This document shows positions 24,543 to 34,052 of a stretch of DNA of 64,000 bases, piece by piece; the first letter of the stretch is position 1, and the number at the start of each line of letters is the position of its first letter. Under the pieces are notes generated by a model, which did no database searches, was not told the origin of the DNA, and saw only the letters and a program-made list of their open reading frames with translations. The translations under genes and the position numbers were made by a program. Source of the stretch: JACRCG01 sp964524835 (GTDB lineage Bacteria > Desulfobacterota > Desulfuromonadia > Geobacterales > Pseudopelobacteraceae); NCBI GenBank assembly GCA_964524835.1, contig CAZGEG010000020.1:19055-83054 (forward strand), written 5' to 3'.

Positions 24543-25754
24543 TCAGAATTGCTTCCTCCACCGCACCATCCCCTTCAGGGTGCCCTTCATATCGTCCATG
24601 ATTGCCCGGTCCTGGGGTGACAGCTTGGCTAGGTATTCCCTGATGAACACCAGAAAGATCGAGCCGAAGAAGGCGGTCACCGTCGCGAGAATCACGATCA
24701 GGCTTCGTTTGGGCTTGCTCTTGCGGAGCGGCGCCACCGCCTCGTCCAGCACCTGCAGCGACGACGAATCGCGGGCCTCGTTGATCTTGGCCAGCTCGAA
24801 CTGCTTGGTAAGCTGTTCAAAGAGCGCTTCCTGCGTCTTTAATTCACGCAGGCGGCGAATATATTCCACCCCTATCGACGGGGCATTGCCGACCGAAGGG
24901 ATTACCCCCCCCTCACCGGTGCCACTCATGCTGTTCAGCTGTTTCTTGAGGCGCGATATCCCCGCCAGCATCGCGCTCACTTCGGAGCTCTCATCGGTCA
25001 TGGAGTTGCGCAGCGCCGCCAGCTGCACCTCTTTGGATACCATTTCCGCCCGCAGCCGGGCAATCCCCTCGATGGCCGCAGCGGCCTGGCTGTCGGCCTT
25101 GATGGTCTTGTTCTTCTCCTGGAAGCTCCGCATCTCCTCTTCAGCCGTCTTCAGATCCTGCCGGACCACGGTCAGCCGCTTTTCCAGAAAGCTCCTTTCG
25201 GTGCTTGCCTTGGTCAGGTTCAGCTGCAGACTTTTTTTCTGGAGCTCGTCGATAAATGTATTGGCCAGCAGGGCCGCCTTGGCGGGATCCTTGTAATCGG
25301 CGGTAATCGTGATGATGCCGTTCTTGCCGGCCTGGAACTTGACCACCCCCTGCAGCCTCCTCCGGGTGCCGTCGGCATTCTTCGACTTGAATTCGGTATG
25401 CAGGTCAAGCCGCTTGATCACGGCATCCGCGACGGAGCGACTCTTCAGGATCTCCAGGTACAGATCGGCAGATCCCCCCAGGCCACTCGCCAGACCTGCC
25501 AGTCCACCACCCATGGAGGCGAGCAGCGCCGCAGCGCCACCGCCTGCCTCCTTTTGCGGCGGCAGCAGGGTCGCCTTGGCGGTGTAGATGTTTTTAAGGT
25601 TCAGGGAATACAGCACAGACAGAACCACGGCGGCAGCGGTGATCTTGGCAATCAGCGGCAGGTTGCTGACAACCGTCCGGAGCAGCTCCAGCAGGTTGAT
25701 CTCTTCCTCGGCTTCGGCTTCGGCTTCCGGGTGAATAATTTGCGGCTCGTTCAT
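24543..25754 (-). CDS. Polysaccharide chain-length determinant, Wzz/GNVR type
   Basis: A 403-residue inner-membrane protein that sets O-antigen or exopolysaccharide chain length. It has an acidic N-terminus (EAEAEAEEEINLLELLRTVV), first transmembrane helix about residues 35-55 (IAKITAAAVVLSVLYSLNL), Wzz motif YTAKATLLPP, a long periplasmic coiled-coil region, GNVR-like region about 315-350 (LQVLDEAVAPLRKSKPKRS) and a second helix (LIVILATVTAFFGSIFLVFI). There is no C-terminal kinase domain. It is 8 bases downstream of the SLBB protein gene, the classical export pair. Confidence 0.9.
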   Translation of the reverse strand: MNEPQIIHPEAEAEAEEEINLLELLRTVVSNLPLIAKITAAAVVLSVLYSLNLKNIYTAKATLLPPQKEAGGGAAALLASMGGGLAGLASGLGGSADLYLEILKSRSVADAVIKRLDLHTEFKSKNADGTRRRLQGVVKFQAGKNGIITITADYKDPAKAALLANTFIDELQKKSLQLNLTKASTERSFLEKRLTVVRQDLKTAEEEMRSFQEKNKTIKADSQAAAAIEGIARLRAEMVSKEVQLAALRNSMTDESSEVSAMLAGISRLKKQLNSMSGTGEGGVIPSVGNAPSIGVEYIRRLRELKTQEALFEQLTKQFELAKINEARDSSSLQVLDEAVAPLRKSKPKRSLIVILATVTAFFGSIFLVFIREYLAKLSPQDRAIMDDMKGTLKGMVRWRKQF

Positions 25755-25762
25755 ATCCCCCC

Positions 25763-28501
25763 CTATCTCAAGCCGAGCATAACGGTGCCGGCGGTCAATG
25801 CGACATTAGCAAGAATCTGGGTCCAATCCTTTATTTCCCTCATCCAGGCGACCCGTTCGAGTTTTTGCGGTACTACCAGCGTGTCTCCGGCGTCCAGAGA
25901 GGATGACAGGAATCCGCCAAAGAACGACGATTGCTGACGGCTGAAGACCGTACCATCCGCCCGGACCAGATACATCTCCGATTCTTCGGCATCGGCCACC
26001 GGACCGCCGGTCTTGTCCAGATACCAGCCGATGTCCTGCCCCGACTGAAACACGAAGGAGTTGGGATTGTAGACCTGGCCAAGTACCGACACAACCGAAG
26101 GGCGGAGCGGAATCTCAAGCACGTCACCCCCCTCCAGCGTCACATCATAGCCGCTCTCCTTCAACTCCTCACTGTCGCTAAGGCGGATAACCACCCGCCC
26201 TTCTGCCTTGAGGCTCTTCAACTGCAAAACCCCTTTCTGCAATCCCTCCAGTGCCGACTTGGTAGCCTCCAGCTCCTCTTTCGTAGACGCAACAGCGGAC
26301 AGCGCCGCCTGCTTCTGCAGGATATCCCGCTCTGACTTGATGCTGATCTCATCCATCCGCTTCTGCTGCATCTCACGAACGGAGCGGCGGGTAAACTTGG
26401 CCCCGCGCAGATACGCTTTTTCGGTGTAGCCGCCGGCCCGTGCGATCACCGAACTCAGTTTTTCACCGCGCGCCAGTGAATATATTCCGGGGAAACGAAC
26501 CTCCCCAATCAGGGTCACGAACTTGTCGGTCGCATCCACCCAATCGGTAACGCCGCGCACAATCAGCACATCGTCGCTCTGCAGCAGCAGGTTGTGGACG
26601 GGGTCGCCGGCCAGCGCCCTGCCGAGATCCAGCTGGACCCTGCTCGACTGCGCCTTGTCGCCGCTTATCATGATCCGGCTCAGCTCCGCCTGATCAAGGA
26701 ACGCATTCCGTTTGGCGCTCCCGGCAGCAGTTACCAGGTCCCGCACCGACATGCCGGGAAAATAGTCATACGAACCGGGGTTGACCACCGCGCCATTGAC
26801 GGCGACATGTGGTTTTTCCTCCATCTCCCAGCGTGAAAAAACCTTGACCGTGTCCTGCTCCTGCAGCAACAGGTTGTCTCCCTGGTTGCCGGCCAAAGCG
26901 CGGCGCAGACTGACCGTTATCAGCTCCCGCCGATAGTCGGGGGGGGAGATGCGGGTGATTTCCACCGAATCAAGATATGATTCGGGCAACAGGTTCCGTG
27001 TAGAGGGAATCAGGTCCGCCAGGCGCATACCGGGACGGAACTGGTACTCACCAACCTGCTGCACGTTGCCCTTCAGCACCACGACCTGCCGGACTGCGGC
27101 CTGCACCGGAAAGACCTTCACCATGTCGCGGTCTTTTAGTTCGACTCCCGCCAGTTCGGACTCCAGCCCCGCCCCTTTCGGAACGAAATCCAGCGCGATA
27201 CGGCCGCTGTTGTTTTCCAGGCGCTCGACCTGAATCCGTCCCAGCGAACCGCTGGCGGCCACGCCGCCCGCCATTTTCAACACCTCCGGAATAGTTGTCC
27301 GCCCATTCAGCTCGTAAATAGCCGGACGGCGCACTTCACCCGCAACCGCCACAACCGGGCCGATCACCGGCACAAATATCGTATCGCCGTTCTGTAGCTG
27401 CACATCCTTGTTGCGGTCACCCGTCAGCAGCATATCGTACAAATCAACCGTTGCCACCGTCTGCCCCCCCCGCGTAACCCGCACTCCCCGCAGCGAGCCG
27501 TTGTGCGACGGCCCGCCGGCAGCCGCCAGGGCGTTGATGACCGTAGCCAGGGAACTGACCGGGTAGTTGCCGGGCGCTTCAACCTCTCCCACGACGTAGA
27601 CCTGGATGGTACGGAGCTTGCCGAGAGTGAGACTCATCTCAAAATTGCGGAAATAGCGGTTCATCGCCTCGCTCACCGCGACTTTAGCCTTGTCGAACGG
27701 CAGTCCCCAGACCCGCACCGGACCGACTTTGGGAATCATCAGCTCCCCGTTGCGGTCAACGGTCAATTCCTGGCGAAGATTGACCGCGCCCCAGGCGGTC
27801 AGGTTCACGACATCACCCGGTCCGAGCATATACTGGGCCCCGACCGGCATCGCATCGATGGCGCTCGTCAGCTGCAGGCTGTTGCGGAAAAAATCATAGC
27901 CGAACTGTTTCAGCTCCCGCCGCATCTTTTCCGGCTCAATGACATCGAGCATGGTCGGACTCGATTTGGTAAACGCCTTTTCTATCCGCGACCCCTGGGC
28001 ATCCATGGGCAGCGGAATAAACCGCATTTCCTCCGATTTCAAAAGCGCAGTCTGATCACGGTCCAGCGCCACAATTTGAATGAAATAAGGCTGGAAGTTT
28101 TTCAGTTCCCGCAGAACATACTCTCCTCCGCCTCCCCCGACCGCCACCGATTTGGTGTAATTCTCCGATTCGGTACCGTACCTGACGGAAAAACGAATCC
28201 CCTGATCATCAGTTCTCGACGGAAGATTCCAGTTCAGCTTGACCAGTCCGTCCCCCGGTTCTCCCCGCAGAACAATGGCGGATTTCTTCGCTGCGCCCTT
28301 AACCTGCAAAGCAGGCAGCGGAGCGCTCTCCTCCAGTTTTTTGATCAAAGCCTCTTCGCGACTCATGGCAGGAGCAACCCCTCCCCCCTGGCGCTGCCCC
28401 GCCTGTTCGCTCTCGTCAAATGAGGCAGCGTACAGGTTTGATGCCGAGCAGGCGGTGATCAAAACAACAGCGGCAATCGTTCGTAACAGTATCTGCATCA
28501 A
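25763..28501 (-). CDS. SLBB-domain polysaccharide export protein (Wza-like)
   Basis: A 912-residue outer-membrane export protein. A lipoprotein-type signal (VVLITACSAS, Cys about 19) is followed by a fibronectin-like beta region (about 60-140). The Poly_export domain comes next (about 215-290: YMLGPGDVVNLTAWGAVNLRQELTVDRNGELMIPKVGPVRVWGL), then at least five SLBB repeats (VYVVGEVEAPGNYPV; AVAGEVRRPAIYEL; KGNVQQVGEYQF; NGAVVNPGSYDYFP; IGEVRFPGIYSL; LGQVYNPNSFVFQSG). A short coiled coil interrupts the last repeats. The far C-terminus has a hydrophobic helix. Far longer than E. coli Wza (about 380). First export partner of the Wzz-like gene downstream. Confidence 0.9.
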   Translation of the reverse strand: MMQILLRTIAAVVLITACSASNLYAASFDESEQAGQRQGGGVAPAMSREEALIKKLEESAPLPALQVKGAAKKSAIVLRGEPGDGLVKLNWNLPSRTDDQGIRFSVRYGTESENYTKSVAVGGGGGEYVLRELKNFQPYFIQIVALDRDQTALLKSEEMRFIPLPMDAQGSRIEKAFTKSSPTMLDVIEPEKMRRELKQFGYDFFRNSLQLTSAIDAMPVGAQYMLGPGDVVNLTAWGAVNLRQELTVDRNGELMIPKVGPVRVWGLPFDKAKVAVSEAMNRYFRNFEMSLTLGKLRTIQVYVVGEVEAPGNYPVSSLATVINALAAAGGPSHNGSLRGVRVTRGGQTVATVDLYDMLLTGDRNKDVQLQNGDTIFVPVIGPVVAVAGEVRRPAIYELNGRTTIPEVLKMAGGVAASGSLGRIQVERLENNSGRIALDFVPKGAGLESELAGVELKDRDMVKVFPVQAAVRQVVVLKGNVQQVGEYQFRPGMRLADLIPSTRNLLPESYLDSVEITRISPPDYRRELITVSLRRALAGNQGDNLLLQEQDTVKVFSRWEMEEKPHVAVNGAVVNPGSYDYFPGMSVRDLVTAAGSAKRNAFLDQAELSRIMISGDKAQSSRVQLDLGRALAGDPVHNLLLQSDDVLIVRGVTDWVDATDKFVTLIGEVRFPGIYSLARGEKLSSVIARAGGYTEKAYLRGAKFTRRSVREMQQKRMDEISIKSERDILQKQAALSAVASTKEELEATKSALEGLQKGVLQLKSLKAEGRVVIRLSDSEELKESGYDVTLEGGDVLEIPLRPSVVSVLGQVYNPNSFVFQSGQDIGWYLDKTGGPVADAEESEMYLVRADGTVFSRQQSSFFGGFLSSSLDAGDTLVVPQKLERVAWMREIKDWTQILANVALTAGTVMLGLR

Positions 28502-28519
28502 CGTGCTCCTTCAGCTTTC

Positions 28520-28640
28520 AATTTTAAATTCTGAATTTTGGATTTTGCATTGATTAGAGTGAATCTCATTTCAATATTCGCCATAAAAAATCAACTAGGC
28601 AGTCTATACAATTACACCTGCAAAATCCACAATTCAAAAG
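28520..28640. repeat. AT-rich AATTCAAAATTC-type repeats flanking the Wzi/SLBB gap
   Basis: Two patches, 28520-28547 and 28621-28640, built from gaattttggatt and caaaatccacaattcaaaag. They bound the 143-base gap between the SLBB gene and the Wzi-like gene. Otherwise the gap shows nothing recognisable. Confidence 0.65.
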
Positions 28641-28644
28641 TGTT

Positions 28645-30282
28645 TCAGTATTTGTACCGGACCTCGAATTTCACCAGGTGGTTCGTCCGATCCACCCCTT
28701 CGGTCAGATTCAGGTTGGAAATCTGCTCGATTCCGTACCCAAGCTGGGCGTCCAGGTCAGCCGTCAGCGGCAGGCCCCAGAAGACGCGGCCGGCATGTTT
28801 TTTTTCGACCGCCTGAGCAGCCACCCGTCCGACCATCCCGCGGGTGGTATAGATATATTCCAGTGCCAAATTGCTGCGCACGCTGAACCAGTGGCTGGCC
28901 CGGAAGAAGAAGTCCTGCGTCGCCCCCCCCTGTGAGTGGCCGATCGGCAAATTTTTGTAGATGTACCCATTCGGAAAAGTGCCGTGCGTATAGAGGATCT
29001 GATTCCCTTGAAAAAACTCGAAACGGAAATCGTTGCGGCCGTCATCCGTCAGACGCGGAACATACAGGCCGGCGACATAACTCTCGACAATCGGCCAGAA
29101 CAGGGCCGTATCCTCCCCCGAAAACTCCCCGTACAGCTCCGTATTGCGGAGCCAGGGGATACGGTAGCGTGCTTCGAACCCGGCCAGGCCGTTGGAATTA
29201 TCGGCGCTGGTGCCGCCGATCAGGCCGCGCAGAGTATCGCCAACGGAGTTATTGACCCCCGGACCGCCCACCTGCCGCCCCAGGTTGAAGCCAACTTCCA
29301 GATTTACGGTTGGCTTGAGCGACAGCTTGACCGCATAAAACCAGGGCTGCCGTTCCGTTCCGTCAACTGTAGTCTTCTCGAAACGGGACGCGATTACGGC
29401 GTACTTCATCGTTCCAATGTACTTCACGTCAAACGGCTCCGGGCTGGATACCTTGAACTGGGTAAAATTTTCGGCATTATTGGTCAGCGTAATATTGCCG
29501 CGATACCCAAGACCGAGCCAGTTTTCATCCTTTCCCGCTTCCAGTTCAAAACTCCCGCCCCCCAGTTTCAGATACCCCCGGTTGAGTCGTACCCGGCTAG
29601 CATCGCCCCCAGTCAGCACATAAGGTTCGATCGTCAGGACTGCCCGGTCAGCCAAATACCACTCCGATCCCCAGCGGAGTTCTCCGGTGTGGCCTCTTCC
29701 ATAAGCGACACCGTTGTTGTTCTCAAGCAGCGGCGTCCCTTCCTTCCCCCGCTGATGAGCCGGGGAAGGATACGGGTTTTTCGGCCGCAATCCCGAGCCG
29801 ATGCCGAATACCCCGTCATCACCCGGATCGTGAACCAGGCGACTATATTCGCGGGGCACACCATCAAGCCAGAGGTAGCGAAGCCGCAGGGATGCCACCG
29901 GGTTGCCGTCAAAAAGGGGCGGAATTTTGTCGGGGTTTTCCCGAAACGCAATCTCACGGGGGATCAGCTCCCGAATCCGTCCGGTCAGCTCTACGGCAAA
30001 CCGGTCGTTGAGGAGGCGCCCAGCCTCAAGGTTCCTTTCCGCCTCCAGCAGCAACCGCGACGCTTCACCCTTGCTGAACGGCTTGATCCCCTTGATATCA
30101 CCCGAGATCAGGCCAAACCCGGCCAGTTTATCCAGATACCCGTACACAGGACTGTCGAGCGGAATATTGGCGGAAGATAGCCCCCAGAGAGGGGTTACGG
30201 AAAGTATCAAAGTGAATACGAGGGAGAGGAGACAGACTGATTTTGAATTTTGAATTTTGAATTTTGAATTGTTGTTATTCAT
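28645..30282 (-). CDS. Capsule-assembly Wzi-like outer-membrane protein
   Basis: The frame opens at 30366, but the ATG at 30282 with GGG upstream is preferred: 545 residues with a signal peptide (VCLLSLVFTLILSVTPLWGLSSA). After it come VYGYLDKLAGFGLISGDIKGIKPFSKGEASRLLLEA and, further on, alternating beta strands of a barrel (RGYLKLGGGSFELEAGKDENWLGLGYRG), as in Wzi. Wzi is a lectin-like barrel that attaches capsule at the cell surface. Residues 5-15 (NSKFKIQNSKS) again are translated AT-rich repeat placed before the signal peptide. It belongs to the minus-strand export block. Confidence 0.8.
   Translation of the reverse strand: MNNNNSKFKIQNSKSVCLLSLVFTLILSVTPLWGLSSANIPLDSPVYGYLDKLAGFGLISGDIKGIKPFSKGEASRLLLEAERNLEAGRLLNDRFAVELTGRIRELIPREIAFRENPDKIPPLFDGNPVASLRLRYLWLDGVPREYSRLVHDPGDDGVFGIGSGLRPKNPYPSPAHQRGKEGTPLLENNNGVAYGRGHTGELRWGSEWYLADRAVLTIEPYVLTGGDASRVRLNRGYLKLGGGSFELEAGKDENWLGLGYRGNITLTNNAENFTQFKVSSPEPFDVKYIGTMKYAVIASRFEKTTVDGTERQPWFYAVKLSLKPTVNLEVGFNLGRQVGGPGVNNSVGDTLRGLIGGTSADNSNGLAGFEARYRIPWLRNTELYGEFSGEDTALFWPIVESYVAGLYVPRLTDDGRNDFRFEFFQGNQILYTHGTFPNGYIYKNLPIGHSQGGATQDFFFRASHWFSVRSNLALEYIYTTRGMVGRVAAQAVEKKHAGRVFWGLPLTADLDAQLGYGIEQISNLNLTEGVDRTNHLVKFEVRYKY
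30241..30270. repeat. Three tandem copies of TTTTGAATT in the Wzi-like 5' coding region
   Basis: Perfect tandem tttgaatttt units. On the minus strand they encode the NSKFKIQNSK stretch before the signal peptide. Confidence 0.8.
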
Positions 30283-30344
30283 GAATACCCAATAGACTTC
30301 AATTTTAAATGGTGATTTTATGATTTTGTTTTGTAAATGCTTTT

Positions 30345-30379
30345 CAATCCAGAATTCAAAATTCAAAATCCAAAATTGA
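30345..30379. repeat. AATTCAAAATTC-type repeat between dehydratase and Wzi-like genes
   Basis: Units aattcaaaattcaaaatccaaaatt abut the stop of the dehydratase gene and extend into the longer, rejected Wzi N-terminal frame. Confidence 0.75.
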
Positions 30380-30381
30380 TT

Positions 30382-32307
30382 TCATGATTTCCTCAGCGGG
30401 AGCACCTTGGCGTGGGTGGAGGGGGGTGGGAACAGGTCGGGACGCACGCGCTGAAATGTCAGCGGCGCATCGCCGATGAAACTGTAGGATGGTTTAAATT
30501 CGGGGACCAGCCGCTTCAGAGACTCCATCAACTCATGTACGGAGTTTGAACGGGCTCCTTCGTACAACACGTCAAGCTCATCCCTGACCGGCTGAAGAGC
30601 TATATGCACCGGCTCCAGAACTTTTATTTTACTGTGGGCTGTCGGCAGAACCCCTTCACCATCAATCAGCAGTTCTTCGAACAGCTTCTCACCCGGACGC
30701 AGGCCGGTAACGACGATCTCGATGTCTTCGTATGGAGTCAGACCGGATAACCTGATCAGCTCCTCGGCCAGATCGATGATCCGTACAGGGTCACCCATAT
30801 CCAGCACGAGGATTTCGCTGCCGCTCCCCATGCTCCCCGCCTGCAGGACCAGTTGTGTCGCCTCGGGAATGGTCATGAAATAGCGGATGACGCGCTTGTC
30901 GGTTACCGTCACCGGACCCCCCTTGGCGATCTGCTCCTTGAACAAGGGGATAACGCTGCCGTTACTCCCCAGTACGTTGCCGAAACGGACGGTCGTGAAT
31001 CTGGTGCTGCTGACCCGTGAAAGCGCCTGGATGTAAATCTCTGCCGCCCGCTTCGTGGCACCCATCACATTAGTCGGGTTAACCGCCTTGTCGGTAGAGA
31101 TCATCACCAGATTACGGGCCTTGAACTGGTGGGCAGCATCGGCGATATTGCGCGATCCGAAGACATTGTTCAGCACCGCCTGGGCCGGGTTATACTCCAT
31201 CATCGGCACATGCTTGTAGGCCGCGGCATGAAATACCACCTCAGGGGCAAACTCTTCAAATGCCAGCATGATCTTGTCACGATCACGCACATCAGCGACC
31301 AATGGCAAGATACGCACCTCGGGAAAACGGGCGATCAGCTCCTTTTCTATCTCGTAAAGCGGTGTTTCGGCCTGTTCCAGCAGAATCAGTTTCTCCGGTC
31401 CAAACTGGGCCACCTGGCGACAGATTTCGCTGCCTATGCTCCCCCCCGCGCCACTTACCAGTACGCGCTTGCCGGACAGATAGCCACCGATCAACTCGCG
31501 GTCCAGTACCACCGGTTCCCGCCCCAGCAGATCCTCAATCTCGACATTCTTGATCTGCGATATCGTCAGGGTGCCGTTGATCAGCTCACCGATGCTGGGG
31601 AGCGTCTTGAAGGTCACGTTGGCGTTCTTGCAGGAGTCCATGATGCCCCTGAGGGTTTTCCCGTCCGCCGAAGGCATGGCAATGATGACATCCTCAATCT
31701 CGTTGGCGATGATCAGCGCCTTAAGTTGTTTCGCAGACCCCAGCACCGGAATGCCATGCAGCTTCATCCCCTTCTTTTCGGGGTCATCATCCACAAAACC
31801 GCACACACTATAGGCGGCATGCGGCTGGCGCCGGATCTCCTTCAGCAGCAGACTTCCCGCTTCACCGGCACCGACAATCAGCGTCCGCGGCCCGTCGCAG
31901 CTCCTGCTGACAACGTACGTTTCCCGCACGATGCGCCATACCATACGGCTGGCCGCCATCAGCGTAAAGAGCAGAAACCAGTCAAGAACAAATATGGAAC
32001 GGGGGATCGGGGTAAACTGCCGCAGAAAAAAAACGGCGGAAACCGCCAGGATTGAGGAGAGGGTCACCCCTTTGAGGATCTCGACCGCATCCTGAACAGA
32101 TGCATAGCGCCAGAGACTGTTGTAGAACCCGGTCACGACAAACACGAGCGGCTTGACGATCATGACGACCAGCAGGCATTCCCAGAAAAGGTCCAACTGT
32201 TGTGGCGGAATAGTAAAATCGAACCGGAGCAGGAATGCCAGGCAGAGCGCAAGGCTTATGAGCAGTGTATCACAGAGAAAAACTATCAGGCGGCGCCTGG
32301 AGAGCAT
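30382..32307 (-). CDS. Membrane-bound nucleoside-diphosphate-sugar 4,6-dehydratase (CapD/WbpM/PglF type)
   Basis: A 641-residue protein. Four N-terminal transmembrane helices (residues about 8-125) are followed by a CoA-binding-like Rossmann domain (TLIVGAGEAGSLLLKEIRRQP, about 143) and a second Rossmann SDR domain (VLVSGAGGSIGSEICRQ, about 280). Near residue 405 is LVMISTDKAVNPTNVMGATKRAAEIYIQ, where the usual catalytic Tyr is replaced by Met, as in WbpM/PglF. These enzymes convert UDP-GlcNAc to a 4-keto-6-deoxy sugar, the start of bacillosamine or QuiNAc-type sugars. It heads the export block and probably supplies the first sugar of the repeat unit. Confidence 0.92.
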   Translation of the reverse strand: MLSRRRLIVFLCDTLLISLALCLAFLLRFDFTIPPQQLDLFWECLLVVMIVKPLVFVVTGFYNSLWRYASVQDAVEILKGVTLSSILAVSAVFFLRQFTPIPRSIFVLDWFLLFTLMAASRMVWRIVRETYVVSRSCDGPRTLIVGAGEAGSLLLKEIRRQPHAAYSVCGFVDDDPEKKGMKLHGIPVLGSAKQLKALIIANEIEDVIIAMPSADGKTLRGIMDSCKNANVTFKTLPSIGELINGTLTISQIKNVEIEDLLGREPVVLDRELIGGYLSGKRVLVSGAGGSIGSEICRQVAQFGPEKLILLEQAETPLYEIEKELIARFPEVRILPLVADVRDRDKIMLAFEEFAPEVVFHAAAYKHVPMMEYNPAQAVLNNVFGSRNIADAAHQFKARNLVMISTDKAVNPTNVMGATKRAAEIYIQALSRVSSTRFTTVRFGNVLGSNGSVIPLFKEQIAKGGPVTVTDKRVIRYFMTIPEATQLVLQAGSMGSGSEILVLDMGDPVRIIDLAEELIRLSGLTPYEDIEIVVTGLRPGEKLFEELLIDGEGVLPTAHSKIKVLEPVHIALQPVRDELDVLYEGARSNSVHELMESLKRLVPEFKPSYSFIGDAPLTFQRVRPDLFPPPSTHAKVLPLRKS

Positions 32308-32595
32308 ACGTGAACTCCTCCCGTACTTATTTCATTCCGGTCTTGTTTGCGTATCACTTCAGATATACAGCGGAATCCTTTCTGAAGTAAACTAAAATCC
32401 GCCGGTTTATAATTACGAATTTTTTAAATGCCACAGGTGCTCCAATCCACCTTAACGGCCTGGAATTACTGCCGGCGCTTCTTTCCGACAGCAGCATGAA
32501 ATGCTGCCCCACTCCCGCGGGCCCGGTCCTCAGTATACAATCAGGTTCTCAACGACACGGAGCGCCCGACTGATTCTCTGTTCTCACGCTATCAG

Positions 32596-32619
32596 TCTCA
32601 ATAAGAGACTTTTTCTCAT
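32596..32619 (+). promoter_or_regulatory. Putative enhancer-binding-protein site A
   Basis: Half-sites TCTCAA (32596-32601), aaGAGA (32603-32608) and TCTCAt (32614-32619), spaced 1 and 5 bases. This is the mirror image of the array at 36510-36534. It lies about 75-100 bases upstream of a sigma-54 promoter, the usual distance for an activator. It could alternatively be a weak terminator hairpin (stem agtctc/gagact followed by TTTTT). Confidence 0.45.
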
Positions 32620-32693
32620 CATGATATGACGGGTCAAACCGCATCTGACCGACTAACCGGCCAAAATCACGCATATCTTCGATGACGTCCCGC

Positions 32694-32710
32694 CGGCACG
32701 ATTCTTGATT
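32694..32710 (+). promoter_or_regulatory. Candidate sigma-54 promoter before the receiver gene
   Basis: CGGCACG-ATTC-TTGATT keeps the -24 GGCACG and the 10-base spacing; GA stands in place of GC at -12. The predicted start point falls on the annotated ATG (32719). Either translation starts later, the mRNA is leaderless, or this site is fortuitous. Confidence 0.4.
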
Positions 32711-32718
32711 GAATTGGC

Positions 32719-33210
32719 ATGATGACTTCCCATGAGACTCAACATAGTTCACCGACAGGGGGCTTTACGGGACCGGAAACCCACCGGGTCTTGATCGTGG
32801 ATGATGAACCGGCGATCTGCTTTGCGTACCGTAAGTTGCTTGAAAGCGAACGGTTTGGCTTTGATATCTGCGAAAGTATTGATACTGCACTGGCTCTTTT
32901 GCATAGCAACGAATACTTTGCCGTTATTTCAGATGTGCGTTTTGCAGGGACCGATAACAAGGATGGTGTTTATTTTGTATCCGTTGTACGGAAAGAGCAG
33001 CCTTTGGCAAAAGTGATTCTTGTTACCGGTTACGGCAGTGATGAATTGGAAAAGACCGCACGTGAACTAGGTGCTTCCCATTATTTTGAAAAACCGGTTA
33101 TGCCATCACTGGTTCTGTCACTGCTGAGGGCGCTGCATCTGATTGCAGATGAAAACGAGGAAAACGAATATTTCAAGAACTTGATATTGACCAAATCTCA
33201 AGTATCATGA
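32719..33210 (+). CDS. Stand-alone response-regulator receiver protein
   Basis: A 163-residue protein: an unstructured 22-residue lead, then a receiver domain (VLIVDDEPAICFAYRKLL; phospho-Asp in AVISDVRFAG near residue 76; Thr in VILVTGYGSDE; Lys in HYFEKPV) and a short acidic tail. There is no output domain and no adjacent kinase. The ribosome site before the ATG is weak; a TTG at 32791 just before the receiver core is an alternative start. It precedes the periplasmic FKBP-SCO-cytochrome-oxidase genes and might tune their control. Confidence 0.85.
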   Translation: MMTSHETQHSSPTGGFTGPETHRVLIVDDEPAICFAYRKLLESERFGFDICESIDTALALLHSNEYFAVISDVRFAGTDNKDGVYFVSVVRKEQPLAKVILVTGYGSDELEKTARELGASHYFEKPVMPSLVLSLLRALHLIADENEENEYFKNLILTKSQVS

Positions 33211-33257
33211 AGAATATGTTTCACTGAACAATCATTTTTACACATGGAGGATGTCCA

Positions 33258-34022
33258 ATGAAATTGTCTGCAGTATATCGCCGTCCGCAACTGTTCTCGA
33301 AAGCAACTGTCCTTGCCGCATTGATTCTGTCCAGCACGTCACTGTTTGCGGCGGATCCGCCTGCAATGACCGAAGAACAGAAGACATTGTATGCCATCGG
33401 CCTTTCCGTTGCCCGCTCGCTCTCGGTTTTTGACCTGACAGCGGCGGAGTTCGAATTTGTCAAACAAGGGCTTGCGGATGCACAGGCCGGCAAAAAGAAC
33501 GATATCGATCTGACCTCTTATAACAGCAAAATCCAGGAACTGGCCAGAACCCGCCGCAAGATCTCGGGGGAGAAACAGGTTGGCGCCGGCAAAGATTTTC
33601 TTGAGAAGGCCGCCAAGGAAAAGGGAGCGGTCAAGACCGCCTCCGGCATGGTTTACACTTCGCTTAGCGAAGGAAAGGGGGAATCGCCCAAGGCAGTTGA
33701 TGTCGTCAAAGTCAATTATCGAGGCATGCTGATCGACGGCAAAGAGTTCGACAGTTCCTACAAGCGCGGCAAACCACTGGAGTTCAAGCTCGACAATGTC
33801 ATCAAGTGCTGGACCGAGGGGGTGCAAAAAATGAAGCCGGGCGGCAAGGCAAAACTGGTCTGCCCGCCGAATCTTGCATACGGTGACAATGGCGCCGGTG
33901 AAATGATTCTGCCTGGAGCCACTCTGGCATTTGAAGTGGAATTGCTTGAATTCAAACCGGCAGCGGATGTCAAGCCGGTCAGTGCAGCACCTGCAAAACC
34001 GGCAGAACCGGCAAAGAAGTAA
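33258..34022 (+). CDS. Periplasmic FKBP-type peptidyl-prolyl isomerase (Mip/FkpA type)
   Basis: A 254-residue protein with signal peptide (ATVLAALILSSTSLFA, cleavage about residue 32). The helical dimerisation domain follows (EEQKTLYAIGLSVARSL...FVKQGLADAQ), then an FKBP catalytic domain about residues 135-235 (VVKVNYRGMLIDGKEFDSSYKRGKPLEFKL...IKCWTEGVQKMKPGGKAKLVCPPNLAYGDNGAG) and a Pro/Ala/Lys tail. It catalyses prolyl isomerisation and acts as a chaperone for secreted proteins. Perfect GGAGG upstream. Placement before copper-protein genes suggests help in folding them; that is inference. Confidence 0.92.
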   Translation: MKLSAVYRRPQLFSKATVLAALILSSTSLFAADPPAMTEEQKTLYAIGLSVARSLSVFDLTAAEFEFVKQGLADAQAGKKNDIDLTSYNSKIQELARTRRKISGEKQVGAGKDFLEKAAKEKGAVKTASGMVYTSLSEGKGESPKAVDVVKVNYRGMLIDGKEFDSSYKRGKPLEFKLDNVIKCWTEGVQKMKPGGKAKLVCPPNLAYGDNGAGEMILPGATLAFEVELLEFKPAADVKPVSAAPAKPAEPAKK

Positions 34023-34052
34023 CGTAAATATTTGGAAACCTGGAGTTTTATC

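Larger units (their letters stand above)
32308..32718. other. 411-bp divergent intergenic region
   Basis: No coding sequence is convincing here. It holds an 8-bp inverted repeat (acttcaga 32356-32363 / tctgaagt 32381-32388) near the dehydratase start, a small hairpin (gcagcat-gaa-atgctgc, 32491-32507), the TCTCAA/GAGA array at 32596-32619 and a sigma-54 promoter at 32694-32710. Confidence 0.7.

Noticed and set aside
28936..30180. 414-residue plus-strand frame opposite the Wzi-like gene
   Set aside because: Antisense shadow; low-complexity composition, no recognisable domain.
32594..32615. agtctc-aataa-gagact-TTTTT as a terminator
   Set aside because: A terminator would have no gene to serve on the plus strand here, and the same array recurs before another sigma-54 promoter; kept as a regulatory site with low confidence.
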